From NCBI GenBank assembly GCA_006384855.1, contig VCJN01002769.1, positions 434,001-498,000 on the forward strand: 64,000 bases of DNA. Reading direction: 5' to 3'. Under the pieces are notes generated by a model, which was given only the letters and a program-made list of their open reading frames with translations, made no database searches and had not been told where the DNA came from. The position numbers and the translations under genes are program-made. The stretch comes from Tetraselmis striata. Lineage: Eukaryota > Chlorophyta > Chlorodendrophyceae > Chlorodendrales > Chlorodendraceae. This document shows positions 25,916 through 36,480 of this stretch, in pieces (positions within the stretch are counted from its first letter, which is position 1; the number at the start of each line of letters is the position of its first letter).

Positions 25916-26560
25916 GTGGCACGTTGCTCTGGGGGCGACTCCAATCACGCCGCACATGAGTGGGCGGCACATGGCCTTTCCGACATTTGCCACGACGTGA
26001 AGTCCGCGCTGGGTGTGGGTGTCCAGATCCTCACGGACCCGTCGGTGCTTGTTTCTCTCCCAAAGGGCAGCGACGGGCGGCCTGCCGATGTTGGGCTTTT
26101 TGGGTATGGCGGCATCCGCGGAAACACGGTTGCTGTCGATACCACCATTGCCCCTATCCTCGGCGTGTCAACCTCGAATCCAACGACTGCTTTGCGGGCT
26201 GCAGAGCGCCGCAAAATCCAGAAGTATGACGAGGGTGTCCGAAACGCTGCCGGCATGCTTCGCTTTGTTCCTTTCGCCGTTTCCGAGTTTGGCTCGCTGG
26301 CCCCGCACGCCGAGGCTTTCTTGGTGGAGCTCGCGAAAGCTAGCCGAGCACACACTGGCCAAAAAATCGGCCAACTCTTGTCTGCGTGGCGCCGCCGTTT
26401 CTCCTTGCTCATCAACATGGCACATGCAGACAACGTTCTTGGCGGGGTCGCGGCCGCGCGTGCGGCACGTGATGGTGCTCATGCGCCTGCGTCGCGTCGC
26501 TCGTCGGCATGTGTTGCTATGACCCGGGTCATTGGTTGCAAGCGTCCTCGCCGCGCCTGA
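25916..26560 (+). CDS. PD-(D/E)XK-like nuclease ORF of a mobile element
   Basis: An open frame of 214 residues fills the space between the inverted repeats and starts one base after the left one. In order it shows a His-rich start (HAAHEWAAHGL), DGRPADVGLF, a VDTTIAP strand 13-14 residues later, AAERRKIQKYDEG and RFVPFAVSEFG. The R-PD-x(12-14)-D spacing followed by a charged E..K helix resembles the restriction-like endonuclease of some non-LTR retroelements and related mobile-element proteins. No reverse transcriptase is attached, so this may be a C-terminal fragment of a larger protein or a small stand-alone nuclease. The start codon cannot be fixed. The family assignment comes from motif spacing only; the open frame itself is certain. 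Confidence 0.45.
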   Translation: MARCSGGDSNHAAHEWAAHGLSDICHDVKSALGVGVQILTDPSVLVSLPKGSDGRPADVGLFGYGGIRGNTVAVDTTIAPILGVSTSNPTTALRAAERRKIQKYDEGVRNAAGMLRFVPFAVSEFGSLAPHAEAFLVELAKASRAHTGQKIGQLLSAWRRRFSLLINMAHADNVLGGVAAARAARDGAHAPASRRSSACVAMTRVIGCKRPRRA

Positions 26561-26606
26561 TAGCCTACCCCGGGGCGGGGGTTCCTTTAGTTCCTGGCAG
26601 CTAAGT

Positions 26607-26878
26607 GACTTCGTGGTTCCCTTGGCTCCTTCTTGGTTCTTGGCTCCCTGTCCTCCTGCTCGACCTTGGTTTCGGGCTTATGTCTCTCTTTTTTCCGGCA
26701 ACCTTTCATAGTTGCTGTTAGTTATGTTGTAGTGCGCTTTTGTGAAAGCCCTGATGTAATTTAATTAACAGCAACTATGAAAGGTTGCCAACAAAAGAGA
26801 GACATAAGCCGGAAACCAAGGTCGAGCAGGAGGACAGGGAGCCAAGAACCAAGAAGGAGCCAAGGGAACCACGAAGTC
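26607..26878. repeat. Palindrome with ~113-bp arms and ~46-nt loop
   Basis: Arms 26607-26719 and 26766-26878 are reverse complements with only a few differences, near AGAGAG and GCCSGAAACC. The loop holds most of the right terminal inverted repeat. The arms start and end with GACTTCGTGG and CCACGAAGTC. Such a sequence could extrude as a cruciform or fold in RNA into a very long hairpin. Confidence 0.85.
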
Positions 26879-27149
26879 GTTTTGTTTACTACCGGTACCA
26901 CTTCCTTTTGTGGGAAGTGGCGCACAACAAGTAACACCACGAAGATGTAGACCACCGTAAAAGCGGATTTTCCGAGGCGGCCGCGGTCCTCAACCACAAA
27001 AGGGTAGTACCGGTGAACACCCTACACTGGGGCGGAAGATGCCAGCGGGGGTCGTTGCCCCAAGTAGGGGTTGTGGAGGACACGCACTCGAAATCGATCA
27101 TGTAATCGCACGCGCCGCCTCCCCCCCCCCCCCCCCCCCCCCCCGCCAG

Positions 27150-27454
27150 CGTCAAATCTGGCGGCCCGCTGGACGCAGCTCACTTGTCTCAAGGGTCAAG
27201 TCGCCGACTCCCGAGCTGTCCCGGTCGAGCACCGCCCCCGCTTCAATCGCCACGGAAGTCCAAAGATTTTTCAAAGCGGTATGCATGCGGTACTTGTAGT
27301 TCGCGACGGGGCAGATGGGCAGATGATCAACGACGAAATCCGTGGCATTCCGATTCGAGCCATCCGTAGAGCGAAGCCATAAGGGGTCAATACCACATGT
27401 GGGGCCAGGGCATGTGACAAGCGCGGAACCCCCGCGCGGGCGAAGGCCCACCAC
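27150..27454 (-). pseudogene. Second nuclease-like relic in opposite orientation
   Basis: On the minus strand, TDFVVDHL, HTALKNLW, VAIEAGAVLDRDSSGVGDLTLE resembles the region upstream of the R-PD...D core of the restriction-like nuclease family. It sits on the far side of the palindrome from the plus-strand ORF at 25916-26560. It breaks off near the 24-nt C run (27121-27144). This suggests two related copies arranged tail to tail, the second decayed. The resemblance is weak. Confidence 0.3.
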
Positions 27455-27617
27455 CCGCGCAGCGGCGGTCTAAAAAGCAGCATGGGGAATGTTGCGGTCT
27501 GACTCGTGATCCAACTGGAAAAGCGATAGGGATCCCGGCCCGCGCGCGATGTACAAGCGCAGGGCATCAAGTCGCGAGGCCCCGGCACCCATACGCTGGA
27601 AGCCAAGAGCAGTTGGG

Positions 27618-28095
27618 GTTTCCTTTTCCGCATGGCAACCGCTGCGCGCGTTCGCCTGCGTACGCGTTCCAAATGTGGCACGCATGCGATGCTCGCAGCT
27701 AAAACATCGTACTCAAAAGCACGGTGGTCCGCGTACCATTATGCTTACCCCGGCGTGCATGGTACCATGGGCGGCATTCTCTCTGCCGGTGTGCAGATGG
27801 CCAAGTCTGATGCGTGGCTGGGCTCGTGCCCATTCTGCGTCTTCTCATGTTACTGCCTCCACCTCGCAGTCGCAGTAGAGGACCTTTCTGATTGGCCTTT
27901 TTTTGTGATTTCCTGATATCGCCTTCTGCTGCTAGCTCATTATGCTTACCCCAAATCTTCCTGAGACAAAACTGCCGTACAAACAAGCACGGTCAATTCC
28001 AGCACCACGCTACGAGTCGACCGCAATCAAGGTAGAATTCTTATAGAAGCTAGCGGGCTATCTGATGTCCCTATCTTCCATCTTCGCGCCCCGCC
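27618..28095. repeat. Left direct repeat of decayed DIRS-like element, with a nested insertion
   Basis: From GGGGTTTCCTTTTC through CGCCCCGCCTAC this segment matches 31584-31873 at roughly 90% by eye, apart from a 201-bp extra block (27752-27952 including one duplicated flank). The pair behaves like LTRs or like one part of the split direct repeats of PAT/Kangaroo-type elements. Confidence 0.65.
27738..27952. mobile_element. 187-bp insertion flanked by a 14-bp target-site duplication
   Basis: ATTATGCTTACCCC occurs at 27738-27751 and again at 27939-27952, bounding a 187-bp block (27752-27938). The homologous repeat at ~31715-31735 has a single, slightly diverged target and no insert, so it serves as the empty site. 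The insert has no terminal inverted repeat and no ORF. A T-rich patch (about 27897-27905) lies near its right end. The size and duplication fit a SINE-like retroposition. Confidence 0.6.
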
Positions 28096-28686
28096 TACCA
28101 CGTGTCGGGCCGCGTCGATGCTCACGGTTCGTCTTGTGCAAGACGCTTTGGCTTTCCCGCACGCCCGAACCGCGTGTGAAGACCCGCCGTCCTCCGACCG
28201 CCGGAACTGTCTTCTTGGGTGCGACTAGCCGACTTATGCCGGTCTGATGACAGTTGACGCCTTAGAATCGCACCTTCGAAAGGCAAGCGCTAAAACACCG
28301 CGCCCCTCTTCTTCAACGAGCCCCCATTCCAACCGCGCATGTTGCGCGGGTTGGTGGTACTAATGGTCCCTCTGCGTGGCCTCACAATGGCACGCTTCAT
28401 CTTGGCGGCGACTGCTCGGCACCTCAGCCTAGCTGGCCGATTCAAACATCTACCTCGGGACTGGTAACCATTCCGTGTCCGGCCGGTGGCCGACTCGCCT
28501 ACCGCCGTGACCGAACGAGCTGCTCCCTCCCGCCGGTCGGTTACTCCCGCTGCGGCGTGCGACGGGCACGCGGCCTAGGGCGGCCGATGTCGCTCCCGAG
28601 CGAGGACGAACCCGTAGTACGCGCCACACGCGTGGTCATGTGGGCCCGGCTCGCGTGCCGATTCGTGCACCCCCGGGCCGGATTAC
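28096..28686. other. Internal sequence of the decayed DIRS-like element
   Basis: No uninterrupted coding region was recognised. Several short open frames occur, and the position is where a Gag-like gene would be expected upstream of RT. I see no Gag motif. Confidence 0.3.
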
Positions 28687-31116
28687 ATGCGCCACCGGGT
28701 GCGACGCAATTGGCAGGCCGAGGCGGACATCGGCGATGGCCGCCGGGTCGTCGACATGATCCGCAACGGCATGCGCATCCCGTTCAAGAACGGGCCGCCG
28801 TCCCTTTCAACCAAGGGGGTCTCGATGCAGGACGCGAATCCCGACCAACTACGCTTCACGCACGGACGACGAGCTGGCCCGCTTTCTGGCTAGCGGAGCG
28901 TGGGAAGCACATCGCTTCCCGCGGTAACCCGTACGATATTGCGAAAATTGCCCGAATGTGTTATACCGGTATGCGTTCGCACCGTCGGTATGTTGTGCAC
29001 CTATGGCATCGCGACGTCGCGCGGCCCATTGCCCACGCTCTAGTCCCTAGCTAGCCCACGACTCTCAGCCCCCGACACCGCAATCGCCCGTAGTGCCAGC
29101 GATGCCCCATTATGCGGCGATAGTGGGCGGGTCGCGACCGCCATAGCCGCGCATGCGGCGTGCCGCGGGATCTCCGTGGCGACCCCGCAGTAGCCGATAT
29201 GCGCGCCGCCCCAATCCACCAGCTTCGAGCCAATGCCGCTGGCTTGGTCGGACGAGCTAGGGCACAACGTACACCGTTAAGGCTCTCTATTTGGACTATG
29301 CTACCTTTATGTCCGAGCGGTTTCGGCCCTAGTGGCGTACGGTGTCAGCAAAACGCGAATACGTGATGGGGGGTGGTTAATCGAGCGGCGGTCCCGAGGG
29401 TGGACCTCGCGGCCGCTATCCCGGGACACTCACGCTCTCTAAGCCCCCCATGACCGCTCTATGTATTCGAAGGGAGCAGGGGGTAGGCCTACGGGTTGGG
29501 CGGGAGTTGCTGATGGGGTTGCCAAGGGTGTGCTAGATGGTGCGTGATACGCCGCCCGCAGTGCCTAGCAGGTACCGCGGGCGGCGACGCAAACCCCGCG
29601 GCGCAGGGGCGAGGCGCGCGCGGGCCGATTCTTCGTACATTATTCGGATCGAGAACTATCGTACGGGTTACCGCGAGAAGTGATGTGAGAAGGCCACTGC
29701 TCGCGGTGGGTTTATCGGTTGTTTATCGTACCCATGCCGGGAGTCAATAAATGGCGGCTCATCCTCGATCTACGACCCCTCAACCGGTACAACGAGGAGC
29801 GAAGCCTGAGTTTCGAGACTCTCACGGGGCTGCGTCACATGGCTCGGCCGGGCGAATACATGCTCTCCATGGACCTACATGACGGCTTGTACGCCGTCGG
29901 CATCGCTCCCGAAGATCGAGACTATTTCACCGTCAACTACCGAGGCAAGCTCTACCGGCTGGCGGGGCTCCCCATGCTAGGGTGGAGCATGAGCCCCTAC
30001 TACTTATGCTCTCTCGTTGTGGCGTTCAACCGCCATCTGCGACGCCTCGACTTCGCAGTGACCTTCCAAGGATTGCGTCGTGCCAAGGTGAGCATGGGGC
30101 GACGTCAAGCGCTGCGCGGCTACTTCCGTGGCTGCCGCATGCCCCCTACATGGATGACTTCATGTTCGTTGCGTCCAGTCAAGCGCAAGCCTATAATAAT
30201 GTGCGCGACCGCCTCACCTCCCTGCTCGGACGGCTGAGTCTCAGTCGACATCCCGACAAGGGGCAATGGGAGCCGGTACAACGGCTGGAGCACCTACCTC
30301 GGTCTGGAGATCGACTCGCGGAGCGGTACGATTGAAGCCCCCCTTCGGAAACTCGATTTACTTGCTGCTACAGCCCTCGGCCTCATCCACCGTTCTAAGC
30401 GAGACATGCGATAGCTGCCTGTGCGCGAGCTCGCGCCCCTGATTTCTCGCCATCAAGCCGGCGCGGTTCTACATGCGCGAGCTGCACGACGTGCTCCGCA
30501 CGAAGGACTCGTGGAGCGGGCGCGTTACGATGACACGCCAGCTCCGACGCGACCTCGAGTGGTGAGTGGTGGTCCCCGCCAACCACAGCAACGGCCGCTC
30601 CATCTACAAGCCAGTGGAGACGGCCTACATCATGCATGTCGACAGCTCCGGCTATGGGTGGGGCGCCGGTCTCAACGAAACCACCAAGGCGCGCGAGTTT
30701 AGATGCGACGGTGACCGCGAGATGCACATCACCTATGAGGAGGTCAAGGCTGTCAAGTGCGCCGTACCGTGCTCACATTCCTCTCGGAGCTGCGAGGTCA
30801 TGTGCTGCTCCACGAGGACAACATGGGTGTGGTCCACGTCCTCGCCAACCTCATTTCCCGCTCCCCTCTCCTCATGACGGAGCTGCGAAAGCTGCGGTTC
30901 ATCCTTGACTCCAACGATATCTCCATCCGTGCGCGCTACATCAAGACCCCGGCGAACATCTACTGGGCTGACCGCCTCAGCCGCAAAATTGACTACGACG
31001 ATTGGGCGTTCAGCCTACGCCACTTCAACCACCTCGATAACATCTGGGGGCGTCACATCATCGACCGCTTCGCTACCATGGAGAACGCGAGGCTCCCGCG
31101 CTACAATTCCCGCTAG
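28687..31116 (+). pseudogene. Decayed DIRS-type reverse transcriptase-RNase H
   Basis: Pieces of one RT-RH protein appear in order in changing frames. The N-terminal part lies at 28687-28960 (IPFKNGPPSL, then TDDELARFL in another frame). The RT core is at 29719-30100 (KWRLILDLRPLN, MLSMDLHDGLYAVGI, GLPMLGWSMSPY). The catalytic box APYMDDFMF is in a second frame at about 30148-30180. RNase H follows from about 30620 (MHVDSSGYGWGAG) and 30757-31116 (HEDNMGVVHVL, WADRLSRK, IDRFATMENARLPRYNSR). The last motif, iDrFA...lPrynsR, is typical of DIRS-group elements. At least four frameshifts, and foreign-looking sequence between 28.96 and 29.7 kb, make it non-functional. It lies between direct repeats at 27618 and 31584. 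Confidence 0.75.
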
Positions 31117-31196
31117 TGTGACTACTCTTGCATCGAGGCCACCGACAGCCTGCGCCTCTCCGATGACGCATGGCGTCGTGAGCACACTATGTGCAA

Positions 31197-31213
31197 CCCC
31201 CCCCCCCCCCCCC
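31197..31213. repeat. Poly(C) run just after the decayed RNase H
   Basis: Seventeen C, about 80 nt past the stop codon of the RNase H relic, between it and the right direct repeat. Confidence 0.85.
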
Positions 31214-31583
31214 TTGGGCCTCATTGACAACCTCGTCATCAAATTCCACGCCTATGGCGCGGCGGCCACCGTCATCGTACTCTATTGGCCCGACCGCGGC
31301 TGGCACCAACGCCTCTCAGAAATGGTATCCGAGGTGGTTGTCTTCGTCCCGCCCTCCCCAGACCTCTACGCGCCGGGCCGCCTCGGCGTTCGCCCTAGCG
31401 TCGGTCCTCCCAAGTGGCCAGTGCTCACCTTCAGGCTCCCCCTTCGGGCCCGGTGCCCGACCCCGGATTTTCGACCGCCTCTCGTCTGCCCCTCGGGCCG
31501 GCCGGCGCCCTCCTACATCGTGCCCGAAGATTGAGCTCGGCAAACCACACGGCCCCTCCCCTTTGAAATGTCTATTACCAGTA

Positions 31584-31873
31584 GTGGGGGTTTCCTTTTC
31601 AGCATGGCGACCGCTGCGCGTGTTTGCCTGCGTACGCGTTACAAATGTGGCACGCATGCGATGATCGCAGCTAAAAACATCGTACTCAAAAGCACGGTAG
31701 TCCGCGTACCATTCTGCTTCAACCCCGAAATCTTCCTGAGACGAAACTGCCGTACAAACGAGCACGGTCAACTCCAGCACCACGCTAGTAGTCGACAGCA
31801 ATCAAGGTAGAATTCTTATAGAAGCTAGCGGGCTATCTGCTGTCCCCATCTTCCATTTTCGCGCCCCGCCTAC
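31584..31873. repeat. Right (or internal) direct repeat of the decayed DIRS-like element
   Basis: Matches 27618-28095 except for the insertion in the left copy. Shared landmarks include GCGTACGCGTT, GGCACGCATGCGATG, ACTGCCGTACAAAC and GGTAGAATTCTTATAGAAGC. Because a YR relic lies beyond it, it may be an internal repeat of a PAT/Kangaroo-like layout rather than a simple 3' LTR. Confidence 0.65.
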
Positions 31874-32389
31874 GAAGTCCTCCCTCCTTCACTTCTTGAT
31901 TTCTGTTCTCGCGGGCTGCCGACATGCTCCTGACTTAGAAAACACTATAATCCAAGCCAAAGCGCATTTTCGGCCAAGCACACAGCCCCATCCCCTTTAT
32001 GGAAGTACAGTACCTCTGTGAATATCATTTGTTTCAAAGTTGAATTGGTTTTGCCAAAAAGGTCGCGCAGGTTTTTTCGCATCTACAAGAGCCGAAATTC
32101 GCAGACATGGTTAGTGAAAACGTGAAGGGGAAACGGAGTCAAGGGGCGCTGCGTGAAACTGGAAGATGGCAGGTTCAGCTGCTACGGCTGCTTTTATCTC
32201 TACTCGTGCTGCACCCGAAAGGGCGCAACGACTGTTGGACTAGCTACCCGTACCACGTAGCAGCAACGGTCGCGGGAAAAGCGGGTAGGAAAGGAGGAAA
32301 CCCCACAAACTAATTTAATTGAGTCTGGTTTTGTCAGTGATGAGCGAACGGAAAGAGCGGTGGATTGACGAAGAAGGGGTAGCGCCATG
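31874..32389. other. Non-coding stretch between repeat and YR relic
   Basis: No gene recognised. A short partial echo of the repeat flank (CACACAGCCCCATCCCCTTT, near 31980) suggests further rearranged element sequence. Confidence 0.35.
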
Positions 32390-33675
32390 TCACGAAGGGG
32401 GCACCAGGAAGGCCACCGCTGCGGAGTCTTGTTGCGTTTGAAAGTGGCGAAGGGGCGCGGTGTCACCGGAGAAGAACCACGCGCCATGTGAAGGGAGGAC
32501 GTTGGGGTTGATGTAGTAAATAACGATGTCGGAATTTGTGGCCCAGCCGCCTTGATGGCTAAGGTCGTGGGACAGCGGAACTCCGATGGCGTTAGTAGCA
32601 GCAGGGGATGCACTCTTGCAAAGGCTGTGCGAAGTCCGGAAAGGGCCGGCAGGAGGGGGGGCACCGGCGAGACGAACGGTTGCAGAGAGCCGGGCCGACA
32701 TTGTAGCGACAAACCAAGATTAAGACTGCTCGCTCGGGGTGACCGTCCAGAAATTTGTCTCAGCCAAGGCAGCAGGGACCATGGGAGCAGACTGCTGTAC
32801 GTTGTCGATTAAGTGGACTAGGAGATGCGTGGGTCCTACCGGGAGGATTAGGACACGTATATCGTTGGGGCCGTACCGTCCGGCACGCCTCTTCTCGCGG
32901 TACACATGCAGAGTTATGTTGTAAGTGTCGACATGCATGTCCCGCACTCCGCAGGTAACGCCAATAAGTCCTTTGGCAAAGAACATGAAGCTGAGGCCAT
33001 GAGGGCTCGGAAGTCGTACTGATACTCGGGGGGGAGGGGGGGAGCAGACACAAACTCAGCCCGCTCGACGACGTTGTAAGCGACATCAGCAGGCAACCCG
33101 GCTCGCAAAGGGGCAGCCTCGTCCATGCGGCGTTACCTCAACAACAAGCCACGACGCGCGGCGATGAAATGCAGGCTGTCCTTAGCGATGGGGTCGATGT
33201 TGTGAAGCTCGACGAACGTGTTGATTGCTGACAGGTAGGGCTGCAACGACTTAGCCCAAATGCGGCCCCGCTCACCAATCCCGCGATGTACCGGACGACG
33301 GGGGCAGTGGTCGCCTCCAGCGGACTGATGTTCTCGGAGTGGTGGCAAAACGCAGCGAACTGAGACATCTTGCCAGCGTAGTTCTTGAGCGTCTAAGCGG
33401 TGAGGGAGCTCGAGAGTAGCTCGAGGGCCCGTTGTCCCAACTCGTATGAATCGAACGCTTCCTACCTGCAGACGGGACATGAGTGATGCAATATAGGGGG
33501 CGAGAGCTTCGGGCTGGTCAATTATGTAGGTACGACGCTTGGCCGACGGGGTAATAGGACACCGGTTCATTTCAGCAAAGTACTTGGCCAAGGCGGTTAG
33601 GTTGCCGGCGGTTGGGCGGTAATTGCTAGACGGTTTAGTGAGGGCACCGGTACGGGTTTGCGGGGCAAGGTTCAA
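32390..33675 (-). pseudogene. Decayed tyrosine recombinase, copy 1
   Basis: Read on the minus strand from high to low coordinate. First, TLKNYAGKMSQFAAFC and SLQPYLSAINTF are the N-terminal core-binding part. Then DTYNITLHVYREKRR (about 32920) is a central region shared with copy 2. Finally SHQGGWATNSDIVIYYINP (about 32515-32570) has the look of the end of a tyrosine recombinase, with the nucleophile Tyr. The pieces lie in different frames, so the gene is dead. It is antisense to the RT relic upstream, as in Kangaroo-type elements. It shares SLQPYLSAINTF with the copy at 35459-36324, so the two are one family, distinct from the intact YR at 46817-48130. Confidence 0.6.
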
Positions 33676-34560
33676 GTAGGAGGGCCGCCCCTCGCGCCAA
33701 TCGCCCTCGTAGCGCCTGTCCCGCGTGTAACGTACATGCGCGAAAGATGGTCGTTGCCAAAGTCAAGGACAAAATGCGGCTGTGATCGTTGCACTCATAG
33801 GCGACGGGTGATGCAGCAGCGGTGGCCGCCTCACCGCACTCCGCGAAACAAGACCCGCGGCGACAGCTTTCCGAGCCGGCGGGTCTTCTGCGACGCCGCC
33901 GACAAACGGGCTTGACACGCCGAAGAGCCGGTACGGCACATCGGGTCCCACATGCCCGCGCCCCAAAGCGTTGTGCGTTTCACGCGCCGCCCTTCACACG
34001 AGGCGGCGAGACGACCGCCGGTGGTGATGGCAGCGGCCTTACACCACTGTCATCCCGCGAGGTTGCGTGTCCAACCCTCATAATGTGCATCTCGAGTACA
34101 TGTGCAGAGTTACCATCGCATTGCGTACATCGTAACAATACTTCATGATTGTACGCGGTGCGCTCGTGCGCCCGTGCGCGCAGCTGTACTCGTCCTATTG
34201 GTATCTGTGCCACTGCTCTGCACGGCACTCGTCGCCAACTTGGCCGCTCCTACTTGCATGCGATTCCGGCTCGTGCCGCACGCCGCGCCACGGCGCGCGG
34301 CGAATACTGTATGACGCCGTGGGGAGACGGAGCCTTAATTCCACGACACGTCCGGCCTATGTCGCTGCGGCGTTCGCGCCGTCAACAGAACCCGTCCGCG
34401 TTTATTATGCGCCTGCGCCTCAATCAAGCTTCTTATAAAGCTATCGGCGCGAGACCCCTTCTACAACTCAAGACGGCATCTTCCGCCTTTGTTTGGTCGG
34501 CACGCCTGTTCCGATTGCCCACGCTCATCGCAGTCGTAAACGGACCGCGTGTAAACTGGC
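33676..34560. other. Non-coding stretch in the mobile cluster
   Basis: Several open frames of 60-160 codons exist on both strands, for example 34149-34625 (+). None shows a motif, and their compositions look like frame shadows of GC-rich DNA. No feature supported. Confidence 0.35.
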
Positions 34561-34980
34561 AAAACCAGACTCGATTGCAAGTTGAAATGATTAAAACGTG
34601 TATATGGGGTTTCTTAGCAATTTAACTGTCCTACTGCGACCCGTTCGGTATGTTGGTGGTTTTAACTGGTTATTAGGTAACCGGTACTTATTGTACCATC
34701 GGGTTTCAGCACGGGCTGCCCCGTCGCAGCGAGCCATGCATACGCTCCCGGCCGGGGAGCTACTTTAGACAGCCACCTGCAGCTCGTCTGCCATCTTCCA
34801 GCTCGCTGCCTTCGGCAGTGCCCTCCCGTTTCTGCCTCCGCCCTGCGGGCTTCTCCTCCGACACCCCCCCCCCCCCCCCCCTTTCGCTGAACCTTCCTAG
34901 CCATAAAATGGCGCTTTTCCGAGTAAAATAGCCTCTGCACCCATTTTTGGCAAATTCAGACTCGATTGCAAGTTGAAATA
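34559..34980. repeat. Short direct repeats around a ~370-bp block
   Basis: A block starting TGGCAAA and containing AGACTCGATTGCAAGTTGAA occurs near 34558-34588 and again near 34949-34979. Between the copies are an 18-nt C run (34864-34881) and no ORF of note. It may be a small element with terminal direct repeats or an insertion with a long duplication. Confidence 0.45.
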
Positions 34981-35129
34981 TGTAGGATACGCGCGCACTA
35001 CCGGCACGTTTTAGATACCTGAAGTTTGAAAGGGAGGTAGGCAGGGAAGATTAGCCAAACAATGCGCAGGCTTACTTACACGGACGGGCGGGGTACTTGG
35101 GGCAAAGAGCCACAAAAAAGGGAGGGAGG

Positions 35130-35420
35130 GCGGGTTGTGCGGGCAGGAGGCCAGCACTAAACTGAGAGTGGTCCAGTCTAGCGGACGATGATGGTTTTAT
35201 GATATTTGATGGGTACGGGCTGACCGCCGTTCTCGCCGTGGTGGGCGGCACGCAAAGTGCCGTGCATCGGCTCAAAGTACCAAAGAACTAGTGAGTGCCA
35301 AAGCACCTGTGCTAAAGCACCAGTCTTTTGCACCCGTGCTAAAGCACCAGTACTGGTGTCGGCACCCGCATCATACCCTAAGGGCAGGGAAAAAAAGGAA
35401 ACCCCAAGAACACACCTCTA
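35130..35420. repeat. LTR-like repeat, copy 1
   Basis: Matches 37927-38235 in the same orientation over about 290-310 bp. Shared landmarks are GTGCGGGCAGGAGGCCAGCA, GTCTAGCGGACGATGATGG and a short internal tandem built on GTGCTAAAGCACCAGT. A 30-bp sequence containing GGGAGGTAGGCAGGGAAGAT flanks this copy on both sides (35021-35052 and 35429-35460). Confidence 0.7.
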
Positions 35421-35458
35421 AACATTTCAAAGGGAGGTAGGCAGGGAAGATTAGCCAT

Positions 35459-36480
35459 CTATGTCTTCAGGAATGCGAAGGAGGCGGGATTGATGCGGGC
35501 GACGGCCCGCGTGAGCCAGTCGCCGAGGGTAGAGGCGTTCCATGTGAGGGGCGGTGTAGTAGTCATGTCGCCAGGGAGCGCCCAGAATCGGTCAGGTTGC
35601 TTGGCGGAGGGGGCTGCCCGGAACGCTGCGTCGCGGTAAGCGATGAAGCGGCGGAGAAGGGCTGTCCACGTGGGCACGGCGGTGGCAGGGATTTGGATTA
35701 GGGGCTTGAAACCGTCTCGACACTTGCGATGTCCCCCCTTATTCTCGCGGTTGACGTAGAGGGTGATGTTATGGGTGTCCACGGCCATGTCGCGGAGTCG
35801 GCAGGAGACGCCGGACTCGCCACGGGATTAAAACATATATGTTGAGCATACCGCGCCCCCCTCGCGGAGGATGGCGCCGTAGCCGGGGGTGGTCATGGGA
35901 AGGTTATCAAGGTCGTCAAGGATGTTGGTGATGACGTCACAGGGAAGGGGGCGTGCCGCAGCTCCTCTCTAGTCTTGAGCTGACGGATTTGAAGTGCCCG
36001 CTTCATGTCGCTGATGGCTGGGCCGGTGGCCGGGGCGTCATCTCGACCGGTGTGACGCAGGAAGGTATTGATGGCTGAGAGGTAGGGTTGTAGAGAGCCG
36101 GCACCGATGGTGCCGCGCTCCGCGATCAAGGCGAGGTAGCGGACGCAGGTAGCCTTGGTGCAGTCTAGGGGGGGATGTCTTCCTCGTCGATGCAAAACTC
36201 GGCGGAGACGATTCTTGCCTTCGTAGTTGGAGTAGGTGCTTGCCGTGAGCGAGGTGGTCAGCAGATCGAGCACCTTGGCACCCCAGTGATCTATGCCGTA
36301 GAGAGTCTCGATGCTACCTCGCATGAGCTCGCTTCAGGGAGCCTTTGCTGCGGCGTCGGCGATGAAATAGGTAGGTGTCTTCGCGGTGCGGCGGACACGC
36401 CGGAACGCGATGTACGCCGTGGCCGGGTTTGAGGGTGGCGCTCGCCGGTTTGTGTTGGCCGAATCAAGGGCGGCACGAAG
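35459..36480 (-). pseudogene. Decayed tyrosine recombinase, copy 2
   Basis: On the minus strand 36324-35893 encodes TASTYSNYEGKNRLRRV, TCVRYLALIAERGTIG and SLQPYLSAINTFLRHTG, the core-binding region of a DIRS/Crypton-group tyrosine recombinase. 35788-35459 continues in another frame with DTHNITLYVNRENKG. The C-terminal catalytic boxes are not all present before the LTR-like repeat, so the gene is truncated as well as frameshifted. Confidence 0.55.

Larger units (their letters stand above)
25858..26765. mobile_element. 0.9-kb unit bounded by 57-bp inverted repeats
   Basis: The left repeat (25858-25914) and right repeat (26709-26765) are reverse complements with one mismatch in 57. Between them lies one long ORF (25916-26560). 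The right repeat is also part of a larger palindrome continuing to 26878. No clear target-site duplication was found directly outside the repeats. Such inverted ends fit a DNA transposon, or a DIRS- or Penelope-type element with inverted terminal repeats. Which of these applies cannot be decided from this copy. Confidence 0.6.

Noticed and set aside
25858-26765. Simple bacterial-type insertion sequence with DDE transposase
   Set aside because: The ORF has no DDE spacing; its motifs resemble a restriction-like nuclease and the setting is eukaryotic.
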